Part shown: positions 26,258-36,899 of the stretch, piece after piece
Numbering within the stretch: the stretch's first letter is position 1
How the letters are laid out: every line of letters begins with the position of its first letter
Assembly: GCF_900105175.1 (NCBI RefSeq)
Contig: NZ_LT629771.1
Coordinates: 2,294,001-2,358,000 of the forward strand
Length of the DNA: 64,000 bases
From: Jiangella sp. DSM 45060
GTDB taxonomy: Bacteria > Actinomycetota > Actinomycetes > Jiangellales > Jiangellaceae
Reading direction: 5' to 3'
Position numbers and translations under genes: made by a program
Notes under the pieces: model-generated
Told to the model about the DNA's origin: nothing
The model's database searches: none
Seen by the model: only the letters and a program-made list of their open reading frames with translations

Positions 26258-28560
26258 CCGGCTCCCTCGTCGTCCATCGTCCCCGCGCCCCGCCCACCGT
26301 CGTCGCCCCGTTCAGCGGCCCCGGCCGCTCCCTGCCCGCCGTCGCCTCGCCCGTGATCCTCGTCCGTCCCGGCCGCAGCGTGTCCTTCGCCGGGCGCTGC
26401 GCCCTCGTCCGTTCCGGCCGCCACCGGCCGGCCGCCGCGTTGCACGTCCTCGGCCGTTCCCTGCCCGCCGTCGCCGGGCACAGGGGCCTCGCCGGATACG
26501 TCGCGGCGCCGGTCGTCCTCCTCGGCGGGGGAAGCCGGCCGACAGGGGAGCACCGCCGTCACGGCGAACCCGCCGTCCGCTGTCGGCCCGGCCGCGAGCG
26601 TCCCACCCACGACGGCCGCACGTTCCCGCATGCCGGGCAGTCCGTGCCCGCTCGCCTCCGTCGCCGGATGCGCGGCGGCGACGGCGGGCGCCGTGTTCGA
26701 GATGCGCAACTCCACCGACCGCGCCGCGTACGACACCCGCACCGTCACTTCGCTGCCGGGCGCGTGCCGGACCGCGTTGGCCAGCGACTCCTGCACGATC
26801 CGGTACGCCGACAGCCCGACCGTCGCGGGCACCTCCGCCGCCGGCGTCCCGGCTGTCGTCAGTTCCGCCGCGACCCCCGACCGCCGCGCGCCGTCGACCA
26901 GGTCGCCGAGCTCGGCGAGCCCCGGCTGCGGCGCCAGCGTGACCGTCTCGTCGGTCCCACGGAGCACGCCGAGCAGGCCGCGGATCTCGTCCAGCGCCTG
27001 CCGGGCCGACCCGCTGATCGACGCGAACTCCGCGCGCGCGGGCTCGGACAGGCCGTCGATCCGGTACGGGGCGGTCTCGGCCTGGACGACGACCATCGAC
27101 ATGTGGTGGGCGACGACGTCGTGGAGGTCGCGGGCGATGCGGCTGCGTTCCTCCAGGACCGTGCGGCGGGCCTTCTCCAGTTCGCTGAGCTCGGTCTGCC
27201 GCTCGAGGTCGCGGCTGGTGCTGCGGCGGGCGCGCACGAGGTCGCCGATGACGGTGACCGCCGTGGCCGCGACGATCATCGTGGCCGCCGTGCCCGCGTT
27301 GTCGCCCGTGCCGGTGAGCATCGCGGCGACGGTGATCGCCCACACGCACACCGTCGACCACCGGTCGTATCGCACCGCAACGAAATACAACGCGACGAGC
27401 CAGGACCACTGGAAGATCACCGGCCAGGCGCCGTCGTACTCGCCGTCGCTCGGCGGGCCCAGCAGCGGCAGGACGACCCCGAGGACGGTGGCGACGCGCC
27501 AGCCCACCAGCGGGTAGCGGTCGATCAGCCCGACCGGCAGCGCGATGGCAGTGCCCGCGACCGGCACCAGCAGCGGATGGATCCGGACCGACGCCTCGAT
27601 GGTCGCGGTCGCCGCCCAGAACACGACGAACGCGGCCAGCCACGGGACGTAGCGGCGCACCCACGGCGCGATGCCGCTCGGCTCGACGGCCGGGGGCGGA
27701 CGCCAGTCGAGCACGGCCTGACGGAGTCCGGCGCGCAGCAGCTGCGGCAGCTCACCGGGCGGCACGGAGGACCCGTCCGGCGGCGTCAGGATCGGCCGGA
27801 ACGTCCGGAGGGCCCGGACTCGCCGGACCACGGCCCCTGCCACGATGCCCGCAAGCCCGATCAGCGCCGCGCCGACCGCCCAGCCCGCACGCAGGTCGTC
27901 CGGCACCGAGACGGCGAACAGGAACGCGGTCGCGACCGTCGCCACCCCCGGGACCGCGAGGTCGCCGAGCACGCCCGCCACTCGCGATCGCCACCCCGTT
28001 TTGGTGCCGCCGTCGAGCCACCGCGGATCCCTGCCGCCGTCGACGGGCGTCCGTGGCCTCGCGCTGTCGCCGTCAGGGGAGTGCGGTTGCCCGCCGTCGT
28101 CGCCGGGCGTCCGCAGCCCCGCGCTGTCGCCGGGTGACGGCTGTTCCGCGCCCCCGTCGGCGCCGGGTGCCTGCGGCCTCGCGCTGGTGCCGTCGTCGCC
28201 GGGCGACCGCCGTTCCTCGCCGTCGGCAGGGGAGCGCGACCAGGGCCGCGGCTGGAGCCCGGTCGCGAACAGCAACGCCAGCAGGACGACCCCGTGCACG
28301 GTCGGCCACGGCCACGGATCACCGTCGACCACGTCGTACACGCGCGACACCAAGAGCGCCGCGCCGGCCGACAGCAGCCAGCCGAGCGCCGGCAGCGTCG
28401 TGATCAGGCCGAGTGGCACCGCAGCGGCCGCCGCGACCAGCGGGGTCGCGCCGACCGGCACGTCCAGCACATCGTCGGCCGTCTGCAGAGTCACGACGAA
28501 CGCCGCCGCGGCGCAGAGCCACGGCAGCCACGACCGGGCAGTGCGCGGTTCGCCGTTCAC
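26254..28560 (-). CDS. Sensor histidine kinase with duplicated membrane regions
   Basis: A 768-aa HisKA_3-type sensor kinase. The first set of transmembrane helices spans about residues 10-105. A Ser/Pro/Gly/Asp-rich imperfect-repeat linker spans about 108-190. A second set of membrane helices follows (to about 430). The phospho-acceptor His is near residue 480 in ARDLHDVVAHHMS, and the HATPase N-box is ESLANAVRHAP near 590. The last about 90 residues are a low-complexity Gly/Asp/Ala tail. Typical family members are 350-450 aa, so this one is greatly enlarged. GTG 28560 is chosen because TAGTGT lies 7 nt upstream. The signal sensed is unknown. Confidence 0.87.
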   Translation of the reverse strand: MNGEPRTARSWLPWLCAAAAFVVTLQTADDVLDVPVGATPLVAAAAAVPLGLITTLPALGWLLSAGAALLVSRVYDVVDGDPWPWPTVHGVVLLALLFATGLQPRPWSRSPADGEERRSPGDDGTSARPQAPGADGGAEQPSPGDSAGLRTPGDDGGQPHSPDGDSARPRTPVDGGRDPRWLDGGTKTGWRSRVAGVLGDLAVPGVATVATAFLFAVSVPDDLRAGWAVGAALIGLAGIVAGAVVRRVRALRTFRPILTPPDGSSVPPGELPQLLRAGLRQAVLDWRPPPAVEPSGIAPWVRRYVPWLAAFVVFWAATATIEASVRIHPLLVPVAGTAIALPVGLIDRYPLVGWRVATVLGVVLPLLGPPSDGEYDGAWPVIFQWSWLVALYFVAVRYDRWSTVCVWAITVAAMLTGTGDNAGTAATMIVAATAVTVIGDLVRARRSTSRDLERQTELSELEKARRTVLEERSRIARDLHDVVAHHMSMVVVQAETAPYRIDGLSEPARAEFASISGSARQALDEIRGLLGVLRGTDETVTLAPQPGLAELGDLVDGARRSGVAAELTTAGTPAAEVPATVGLSAYRIVQESLANAVRHAPGSEVTVRVSYAARSVELRISNTAPAVAAAHPATEASGHGLPGMRERAAVVGGTLAAGPTADGGFAVTAVLPCRPASPAEEDDRRRDVSGEAPVPGDGGQGTAEDVQRGGRPVAAGTDEGAAPGEGHAAAGTDEDHGRGDGGQGAAGAAERGDDGGRGAGTMDDEGAG

Positions 28561-28567
28561 GCGAATC

Positions 28568-28573
28568 ACACTA
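28568..28573 (-). promoter_or_regulatory. Candidate -10 box (TAGTGT) for the kinase operon
   Basis: On the minus strand TAGTGT is followed by 7 nt and the GTG start, so a leaderless mRNA is expected. The divergent phospholipase gene has TAGCGT at 28684-28689, 8 nt before its ATG. Confidence 0.5.
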
Positions 28574-28697
28574 GGGCGGCGGCCGTGCCCGCGCGTCGTA
28601 CTACGGAGGTGTCCCTCGGGGGATACCAGCGGGGTACGCCGAACCTGGCTCCGCAGCGGGACGATCGGCGCCGGCCGCGTTCCTAGCGTCCGGCGGC

Positions 28698-29315
28698 ATG
28701 AGGAATCGCATCGGACTTCTCGTTGCCGCGATACTCGCGTCATTCGCGCTGACGGGCGCCGGGCAGGTGGCGACGCCGTCCGAGCCCGAGAACCAGCCCG
28801 CCGCCCACGCCGTCGCCGTCATCACCGGTCGGTCCGGCGGCGACCTCGCGGCGGCGCTCCCGGCGGACTTCGCCGCGGTCATGGGGTACCGGCCGGTCGC
28901 GGTGACCGACCCGGATAGCTCGGTGCACCTGACCGACCCGTCCGGCGGCTGCTCCTGGCTCGGCGACACGACGTACGGGTTCGGCCGGGCCTGCCGGTCG
29001 CACGACCTCGGGTACGACGTGCTCCGCTACGCGACGTTGCAGGGCGGCGAACTGGGCCCGTGGGCGCGTCATGCGATCGACGACCGGTTCGCCGCGGACC
29101 TGCGAGCGCGCTGCTCGTTGGTGGACGGTGGGGCCGGCTGCTCGTCGCTCGCCCGAGCCACGACCAGCGCCGTCGGGTTCAACTCGTGGCGGCAGGGCTA
29201 CGGCAACCCCGGCGACGAGGCGGTCTGGCCGTACCTGGCGTCCGGCGTCCTCATCCTCGCCGCCGCTGCCGGTCCGTCGATCGTCGGTTGGTTTCGTCCT
29301 CGGCGCCCGCGATGA
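28698..29315 (+). CDS. Secreted/membrane-anchored phospholipase A2
   Basis: A 205-aa prokaryotic phospholipase A2 (PF09056 type). An N-terminal signal peptide (MRNRIGLLVAAILASFAL) is followed by the catalytic segment FGRACRSHDLGYD, with the His-Asp dyad, and AIDDRFAADLRARC. Paired cysteines fit the disulfides of Streptomyces PLA2. Unlike that secreted enzyme it ends with a hydrophobic helix and RPRRPR, suggesting it stays anchored outside the membrane. It hydrolyses the sn-2 acyl chain of phospholipids. Its stop overlaps the acyltransferase start (ATGA). Confidence 0.83.
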   Translation: MRNRIGLLVAAILASFALTGAGQVATPSEPENQPAAHAVAVITGRSGGDLAAALPADFAAVMGYRPVAVTDPDSSVHLTDPSGGCSWLGDTTYGFGRACRSHDLGYDVLRYATLQGGELGPWARHAIDDRFAADLRARCSLVDGGAGCSSLARATTSAVGFNSWRQGYGNPGDEAVWPYLASGVLILAAAAGPSIVGWFRPRRPR

Positions 29316-30550
29316 GGCGGCCGACGCGGACGGCCGTCGCGGCGCCGGCGCTCGACGCGGCGTCGGGCATCGGTCCTGGGGCCAGCACCGCCTGGGCCGC
29401 CGGCTCCGCCCGGCCCGCCGCGCCGGTCGCCGTCCGGCAGGGTTCCGCCGACCCTGAGACTCGGCCGGGCCGTGATCGGCTGGTCGACGCGGTCCGGGCG
29501 GCGAGCCTGGCGGTGGTGGTGCTCGGTCACTGGCTGATGGCGTCGGTGTCCGTGTCGGCGGACAGCCGGGTGGTGCCGGCGAACGCGCTGACCGACCTCA
29601 CCGCCCTCCGCCCGGCGACGTGGGTGTTGCAGGTGATGCCGTTGTTCTTCATGGCCGGCGGGTTCGCCAACCTGACGGTCTGGCGGCGGACGATTGCCAC
29701 CGGCGGCGGGCACGGCGTATTCGTGCGGTCGCGGCTGACCCGGCTGTGGCGGCCGGCCCTGACCTTCGTGCCGATAGTTCCGGTGGTCGGTGCGATCGGG
29801 TTCGTGGCCGGTCTGCACGCGTCCGACGCCGCGCGACTGGTGGTGCTGCTGGTGCAGCCGCTGTGGTTCCTGGCCGTCTACACGGGGATCATCGTGGTCG
29901 CTCCGATCGTGCTGCGCTGTCATGCGGTCGCACCCCGGACGGTGCTCGCCGCGCTGGCGATCGGGGCGGTTCTCGTGGACGTGGCCCGGTTGACGGGCGG
30001 CCCGCCGGTCGTCGCGGTCGCCAACCTGGCGCTGGTGTGGGTCTTCGCCCACCAACTCGGCGTCTGGTACGGCGACGGCCGTCTGGCGACGGTGCCACGG
30101 CGGCTGTTGTGGGCCGTGCTGGCCGCCGCCGTGCTGGCGCTGGTGCTGCTGACCGGACCCGGGCCATACCCGGTGAGCATGGTCGGTCTGCCCGGCCAGC
30201 TGTCGAACATGTCGCCGCCGACCGTGTGCCTCCTGGTCCTGGGCGTCGGCCAGGGCGCGGCGATCCTGCTGGTCCGTCCCCTTCTGCTGCGCATGCTCGG
30301 GCGACCGGCGCCGTGGGCCGCCGTGCAGCGGTTCGGGTCGGTGGCGATGACGGTGTACCTGTGGCACCTCCTCGTGCTGGTGCTGGCCTTCGGTGCGTTG
30401 CTGGCGGCGGGGGAGTCGCCGCCGGAGCCGGGCAGTGCCGTCTGGTGGCTGACCCGCCCGCTGTGGTTGCTGGCACTGACGGCCGTGTTGGCGGCGGTCG
30501 TGGCGCTGGTCGCTCGGCGCGGTCGCCGGAGCAGGGGCCCACTCCAGTGA
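29312..30550 (+). CDS. Acyltransferase 3 family membrane protein
   Basis: A 412-aa OafA-like O-acyltransferase with about ten transmembrane helices: RLVDAVRAASLAVVVLGHW carries the conserved early RxxA and H-W region, and VMPLFFMAGGFANLTVWRR and RLTRLWRP follow. An unusual alanine-rich N-terminal tail of about 50 residues precedes the first helix. It probably moves acyl groups to an extracytoplasmic glycan or lipid. Overlap with the phospholipase gene suggests a joint role, perhaps lipid remodelling; this is inference. It ends in a strong terminator. Confidence 0.84.
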   Translation: MRRPTRTAVAAPALDAASGIGPGASTAWAAGSARPAAPVAVRQGSADPETRPGRDRLVDAVRAASLAVVVLGHWLMASVSVSADSRVVPANALTDLTALRPATWVLQVMPLFFMAGGFANLTVWRRTIATGGGHGVFVRSRLTRLWRPALTFVPIVPVVGAIGFVAGLHASDAARLVVLLVQPLWFLAVYTGIIVVAPIVLRCHAVAPRTVLAALAIGAVLVDVARLTGGPPVVAVANLALVWVFAHQLGVWYGDGRLATVPRRLLWAVLAAAVLALVLLTGPGPYPVSMVGLPGQLSNMSPPTVCLLVLGVGQGAAILLVRPLLLRMLGRPAPWAAVQRFGSVAMTVYLWHLLVLVLAFGALLAAGESPPEPGSAVWWLTRPLWLLALTAVLAAVVALVARRGRRSRGPLQ

Positions 30551-30583
30551 TCGCGGCCGTTGCGGAGGCCGACGGCGCCCGCA

Positions 30584-30619
30584 CCGCCGTCCGTTCGGGG
30601 GGACACGAACGGACGGCGG
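30584..30619 (+). terminator. Strong hairpin terminator
   Basis: CCGCCGTCCGTTCG (30584-30597) and its perfect complement 30606-30619 form a 14-bp stem with an 8-nt loop, 34 nt after the acyltransferase stop. Confidence 0.85.
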
Positions 30620-30690
30620 CCAGCCCGATGCGGCAACCGAGGAGGGCGCACGGGCTGCGCCGACATGGGGTGCGGGGCGGCACCACCGTC

Positions 30691-31060
30691 GGCGGGCTTG
30701 GCGGGTGGCGACGTAGCCGGGCAGGGTATGGCGCCCGGCGTGTCGCTGAGGTGAGGTGCGATGGGGTGCGGCTGACGTGAGGTATGCGGAGGGTAGGACC
30801 GCGGTCGGCGGGCTTGGTAGATGGCGACGTGGTCGGGGCGGAGTGGGGCGCAGGGGGTGTCGCTGAGGTGAGGTGTGCCGGGGATGCGGCTGATGTGAGG
30901 TGTGGGGAGGGTGCGGGTCGCGGCAGGCGGGCTTGGCGGTGGCGGCGTGGTCGGTCGGGGACGGGAGCACGAGCTCGGCCGACGCGGGACGGCGACAACA
31001 AGAGGCGCTATCACGAGGCGCCACGACGACCGGTGGGTTTGGCAGCGGCCGCGGCGTGGG
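30691..31060. repeat. Degenerate tandem repeat of about 117 bp
   Basis: GGCGGGCTTG recurs at 30691, 30807 and 30926, with a weaker match near 31031, followed each time by GTGGCGACGT-like sequence and then CTGAGGTGAGGTG-like sequence. The period is 116-119 bp. The stretch 30620-31218 has no credible gene; proline/histidine-rich frames on the minus strand only reflect the repeat. Confidence 0.65.
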
Positions 31061-31218
31061 GCTGGCAGGGCGTAGATCGTGCCAGCGCCGCGGCCCGTCG
31101 ATGCACTCGGCTCGGCGCCGAGGGGTAAGGCCGACCGGTACGTCTAACCCGGGTATGGGCGTCGACGACGTCCTCAGGGCAGCGACGACCGGGGCGCCGT
31201 CGGGCGGATGTCGGCGGG

Positions 31219-32379
31219 TCATGGCAGCGGGATCTCGACGGTGAGCGGATTGGGCGCCTGGAACTCGTACTGGGCGTCGGGAGGGAGGCCGACGGTGCCG
31301 GTGGGGCGGTAGGCGAGCGTCACTGATCGCACGTCGTCGGGGACGAGGAAGGCCAGGACGTGCGGCGGGGCGGGCGGGTAGGCCGGCGTGGCGATTCCGG
31401 CGTCGTGGGTGACGGTCCAGCTGGCAGCGGCGTCGAGGTCGGCCCGCCAGGAGGTGTTGGGCGGCTGGCGGAGGTGATCGTCGACCCGGAGGAGCAGCCA
31501 GGCGTGGCCCGGCGGCGCCCAGCCCTCGAACCGGTCGAACGGCGCCAGGTACGCCTTGGTGATGCGGCCGCCGTAGCCGACGTCGAGGCCGCCGCGGGTG
31601 AGGTCGCCGGCGCCGGTGCCGAACTCAGCCTCTAGCTGGGCCTCGGTGCGCACGGCGATGGTCCGCGGCGGCCAGGCCGGCACCGACACCGGCACGGCGG
31701 TGGGCCGGTCGTACGCGACCCGGGACACCGACGACGTCACCTCGCCGGTGCGGAGGTCGAGCCGCTGGTCGGCACCGTCGGCCGTGGCGATCAGCGCCGG
31801 CCGGGCGTCGTCGGCGAGCGCGGCGACCAGGAGGTGCTCCTCGGCCCGGCGATCGCCGCAGGGCAGGTCGTCGCACGGGAACACGAGCGGATCGCCGTTG
31901 CCCGGCAGTGTGACCGGCAGCCGCTCGGACCCGGTGTCGAGCCAGAGCGTCGTCGAGGCGTCGCGAGGCGCCCGGTCCGGACCAGTGCCGACGAGGAACG
32001 GGTCGGCCGACGGCGCGAGCGCCGGGGGAGCGGCGACCCTGACCCGCCACGCCCGCGCGACGAGATCGGAACGGGCGCCGAGACCCCACCCACCCACCGC
32101 GTGCACCGTCACCGTGACGGCGGGCGTGACCAGCCGCAGCGGCGGCGACACCGGTTTCAGCCCGTCGACGCCGCCGCCCGGACGCAACACCGCCGCACCC
32201 GGCGTGACCTGGGCCGCGACCGGCGCCGAGCCCGACCCTGACGCCGTCGCCGCACCCGCCTTCACCACCGGCGCACCCGCACCCGCCACCGGGCCCGCGT
32301 CGCCGGGGACCGAAGGTGACTCACCCGCGCACCCGGCGACGACCAGGGCGACGACGATCAGCAACATCCATGCCTTCAT
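31219..32379 (-). CDS. Hypothetical lipoprotein, 386 aa
   Basis: A signal peptide with lipobox (MKAWMLLIVVALVVAGCAGE) indicates membrane anchoring through Cys-17. After a Gly/Ala/Pro-rich linker the protein is rich in beta segments, with VTVTVHAVGGWGLGARSDLVARAWRV-type text and two cysteines in FPCDDLPCGDRR. I do not recognise the family. The ATG at 32379 keeps the lysine expected in a signal peptide; the ATG at 32367 has better-spaced AAGG but lacks it. The next gene upstream, acnA, is divergent. Confidence 0.68.
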   Translation of the reverse strand: MKAWMLLIVVALVVAGCAGESPSVPGDAGPVAGAGAPVVKAGAATASGSGSAPVAAQVTPGAAVLRPGGGVDGLKPVSPPLRLVTPAVTVTVHAVGGWGLGARSDLVARAWRVRVAAPPALAPSADPFLVGTGPDRAPRDASTTLWLDTGSERLPVTLPGNGDPLVFPCDDLPCGDRRAEEHLLVAALADDARPALIATADGADQRLDLRTGEVTSSVSRVAYDRPTAVPVSVPAWPPRTIAVRTEAQLEAEFGTGAGDLTRGGLDVGYGGRITKAYLAPFDRFEGWAPPGHAWLLLRVDDHLRQPPNTSWRADLDAAASWTVTHDAGIATPAYPPAPPHVLAFLVPDDVRSVTLAYRPTGTVGLPPDAQYEFQAPNPLTVEIPLP

Positions 32380-32445
32380 GCCTTCTATGGGTCAATCGGG
32401 AAGGGCGAATGTGACAGCGGGAGCGAAGAAAATTCGCGCGTGATA

Positions 32446-32482
32446 TCTTGAAGTCAAGAGACTTCCGGTTAGGCGAGCCTCA
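32446..32482 (+). promoter_or_regulatory. acnA control region: inverted repeat plus DtxR/IdeR-like box
   Basis: TCTTGA-AG-TCAAGA (32446-32459) is a perfect 6-bp inverted repeat. TCCGGTTAGGCGAGCCTCA (32464-32482) matches the DtxR/IdeR consensus TTAGGTTAGGCTAACCTAA at 14 of 19 positions. Both lie 70-110 nt before the acnA start. Iron control of aconitase is biologically sensible, but binding is inferred. Confidence 0.4.
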
Positions 32483-32554
32483 GCGCGCGGGCGATCACCG
32501 CCGTGCGCGACGATGAGCGCAGCGAACCATGACGCGAGAGGTTGGGGATCGAAC

Positions 32555-35344
<2,790 letters not shown>

Positions 35345-35391
35345 CGGGGCTTGCCGCCTGGTCGGCTGGCTAGCCTTCCGCTCGATGGGCG

Positions 35392-35427
35392 CCGCCGGCC
35401 GGTCTGTTTCCACAGGCCGGCCGGCGG
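35392..35427 (+). terminator. acnA terminator hairpin
   Basis: CCGCCGGCCGG (35392-35402) pairs perfectly with 35417-35427 around a 14-nt loop, 48 nt beyond the acnA stop. Confidence 0.75.
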
Positions 35428-35574
35428 TGGCGCGTTGTCCACATTTCCGGGATCGGCGGTGGCGGCGACCGGCCGCATCTGTTGATCTTGGTCGCATGCG
35501 AACCACACTCGACGACATCAGCCGCCTGCGGGGCGGGAATCACCGGGCCGCCGGTGCGTACCGGAGCGGGCGCC

Positions 35575-35646
35575 TGCCGCGGGGACGCGCTGCGCCTCTC
35601 CCGCGGGGACGCGCCGCGCACTTGCCGCGGGGACGCGCCGCGCCCC
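35575..35646. repeat. 24-bp tandem repeat, three copies
   Basis: Units at 35575, 35599 and 35623 share the core CCGCGGGGACGCGC. Most of the roughly 320-bp gap between acnA and the next gene is this repeat plus the acnA terminator; no gene is seen there. Confidence 0.75.
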
Positions 35647-35666
35647 TGCCGTGCGGGTCGGACGGG

Positions 35667-36134
35667 TCAGGCGGCGGGCGGCGGGACGGGGTCGACGCGC
35701 TCGACGGTCTCGTCGCGGGAGCGGGCGCCGCGGCCCATGCCGATGATGCCCACCAGGTAGACCAGCAACGCGACGCCGCAGATCCAGACGCCCGACTGCA
35801 GGTCGCCGGCCGACACCGACAACGTGTCGTCGTTGGCCGACATCACCAGCCAGAGCGCCAGCGTCGCCGCACCGACCAGCCAGCCGAGAATCAGGACGAA
35901 CCGCGACAACAGCAGGGCGCCGAGCACGCCCAGCAGACTGACCACCGCGAGCGCCAGCGCCATCGAGTTCCAGTACGAGGACGGCTCACCGACCGAGGAG
36001 GTCTGGAACAACCGCTCGAGCGGGATCTCGGTGGCGTCGCGACCGTCGAACCAGTCGAGGTAGCCGCTGGCGGTGACGCCGAGCGCGCCGATCACGGCGA
36101 CGACGGCCCCGGTGGCACGTTGACGTGTGGTCAT
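35667..36134 (-). CDS. Small four-helix membrane protein (paralogue A)
   Basis: A 155-aa protein with four predicted transmembrane helices: [56 protein letters not shown] and [26 protein letters not shown] precedes the ATG at 36134 by 8 nt. It is clearly related to the next gene (similar Y-DWF/Y-AWY, SYWNS/GYWAS and GVWICG/GVWVCG segments). I do not recognise a named family; function is unknown. Confidence 0.75.
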   Translation of the reverse strand: MTTRQRATGAVVAVIGALGVTASGYLDWFDGRDATEIPLERLFQTSSVGEPSSYWNSMALALAVVSLLGVLGALLLSRFVLILGWLVGAATLALWLVMSANDDTLSVSAGDLQSGVWICGVALLVYLVGIIGMGRGARSRDETVERVDPVPPPAA

Positions 36135-36287
36135 GTGGATCGCCTCCTCAATGAGGGTCCAGACGACTCGTCCGCGGCCTCGTGCCGGGCGGCACCGGCC
36201 GCACTTCCACTGTGCCACGCGGTTCACAACCGCGCACGTCAGAACGTGAAGTGCGCCTCAGTCGTCGTCAGACCGCGAAGTGCGACC

Positions 36288-36782
36288 TCAGTCGTCGTCG
36301 CCGAACATGGAGAGGGGAGCGTCGACCTCTTCCTTGCGCGGGCCCATGATCACGACGCCGGCCAGGATCGCCAGCAGCCCGATCCCGCACACCCACACAC
36401 CGGCGCCGACGCCCATGCCGGCGGGCGCGTTGTCCGTGGCGTTGCCGATGGCGCGCATCAGCCCCCAGAGGGCGAGCGTCGCCACCCCGACCATCCAGGC
36501 CAGCACGAGGAGGAACCTGAACCGCAGCAGCGCCCCCAGCGCACACAGCGCCCCGACCACCGCCAGCGGCGCCGCCACCGACGCCCAGTAGCCGCTCGCC
36601 ACGCCCGGGGCTCCGGTCTCGGCGAGGTGCCTGATGGGCAGCTCGTGCGGCGCTCGGCCGCCGTACCAGGCGACGTAGGCGCTGATCGCGCACAGCAGGC
36701 CGCCCGCGGCGGCGACGATGGCGCCGGTGGTCCGGCGTCCCAGTCGGCCGACCCGCCCCCACACCCGTTCCTCGTCAGACAC
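36288..36782 (-). CDS. Small four-helix membrane protein (paralogue B)
   Basis: A 164-aa four-helix membrane protein, tandem paralogue of the gene at 35667-36134, with shared segments [21 protein letters not shown] and [19 protein letters not shown]. The acidic tail ends MFGDDD. The 28 nt at its 3' end (GAAGTGCG...CTCAGTCGTCGTC) are repeated just beyond the stop (around 36246 and 36274). GTG 36782 follows TACCCT by 6 nt, so it may be leaderless. It is divergent from dxs. Confidence 0.75.
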   Translation of the reverse strand: MSDEERVWGRVGRLGRRTTGAIVAAAGGLLCAISAYVAWYGGRAPHELPIRHLAETGAPGVASGYWASVAAPLAVVGALCALGALLRFRFLLVLAWMVGVATLALWGLMRAIGNATDNAPAGMGVGAGVWVCGIGLLAILAGVVIMGPRKEEVDAPLSMFGDDD

Positions 36783-36899
36783 AGCGGAAGGGTAGTGGCC
36801 CGCACGGCACGCACTCAACAAAGACACCTGAACGTGATCGAGAGGCATTCGCCCTCTAGACTCGGCACTCAGCACCGACGCGACTTGGAGGCAGCACGC

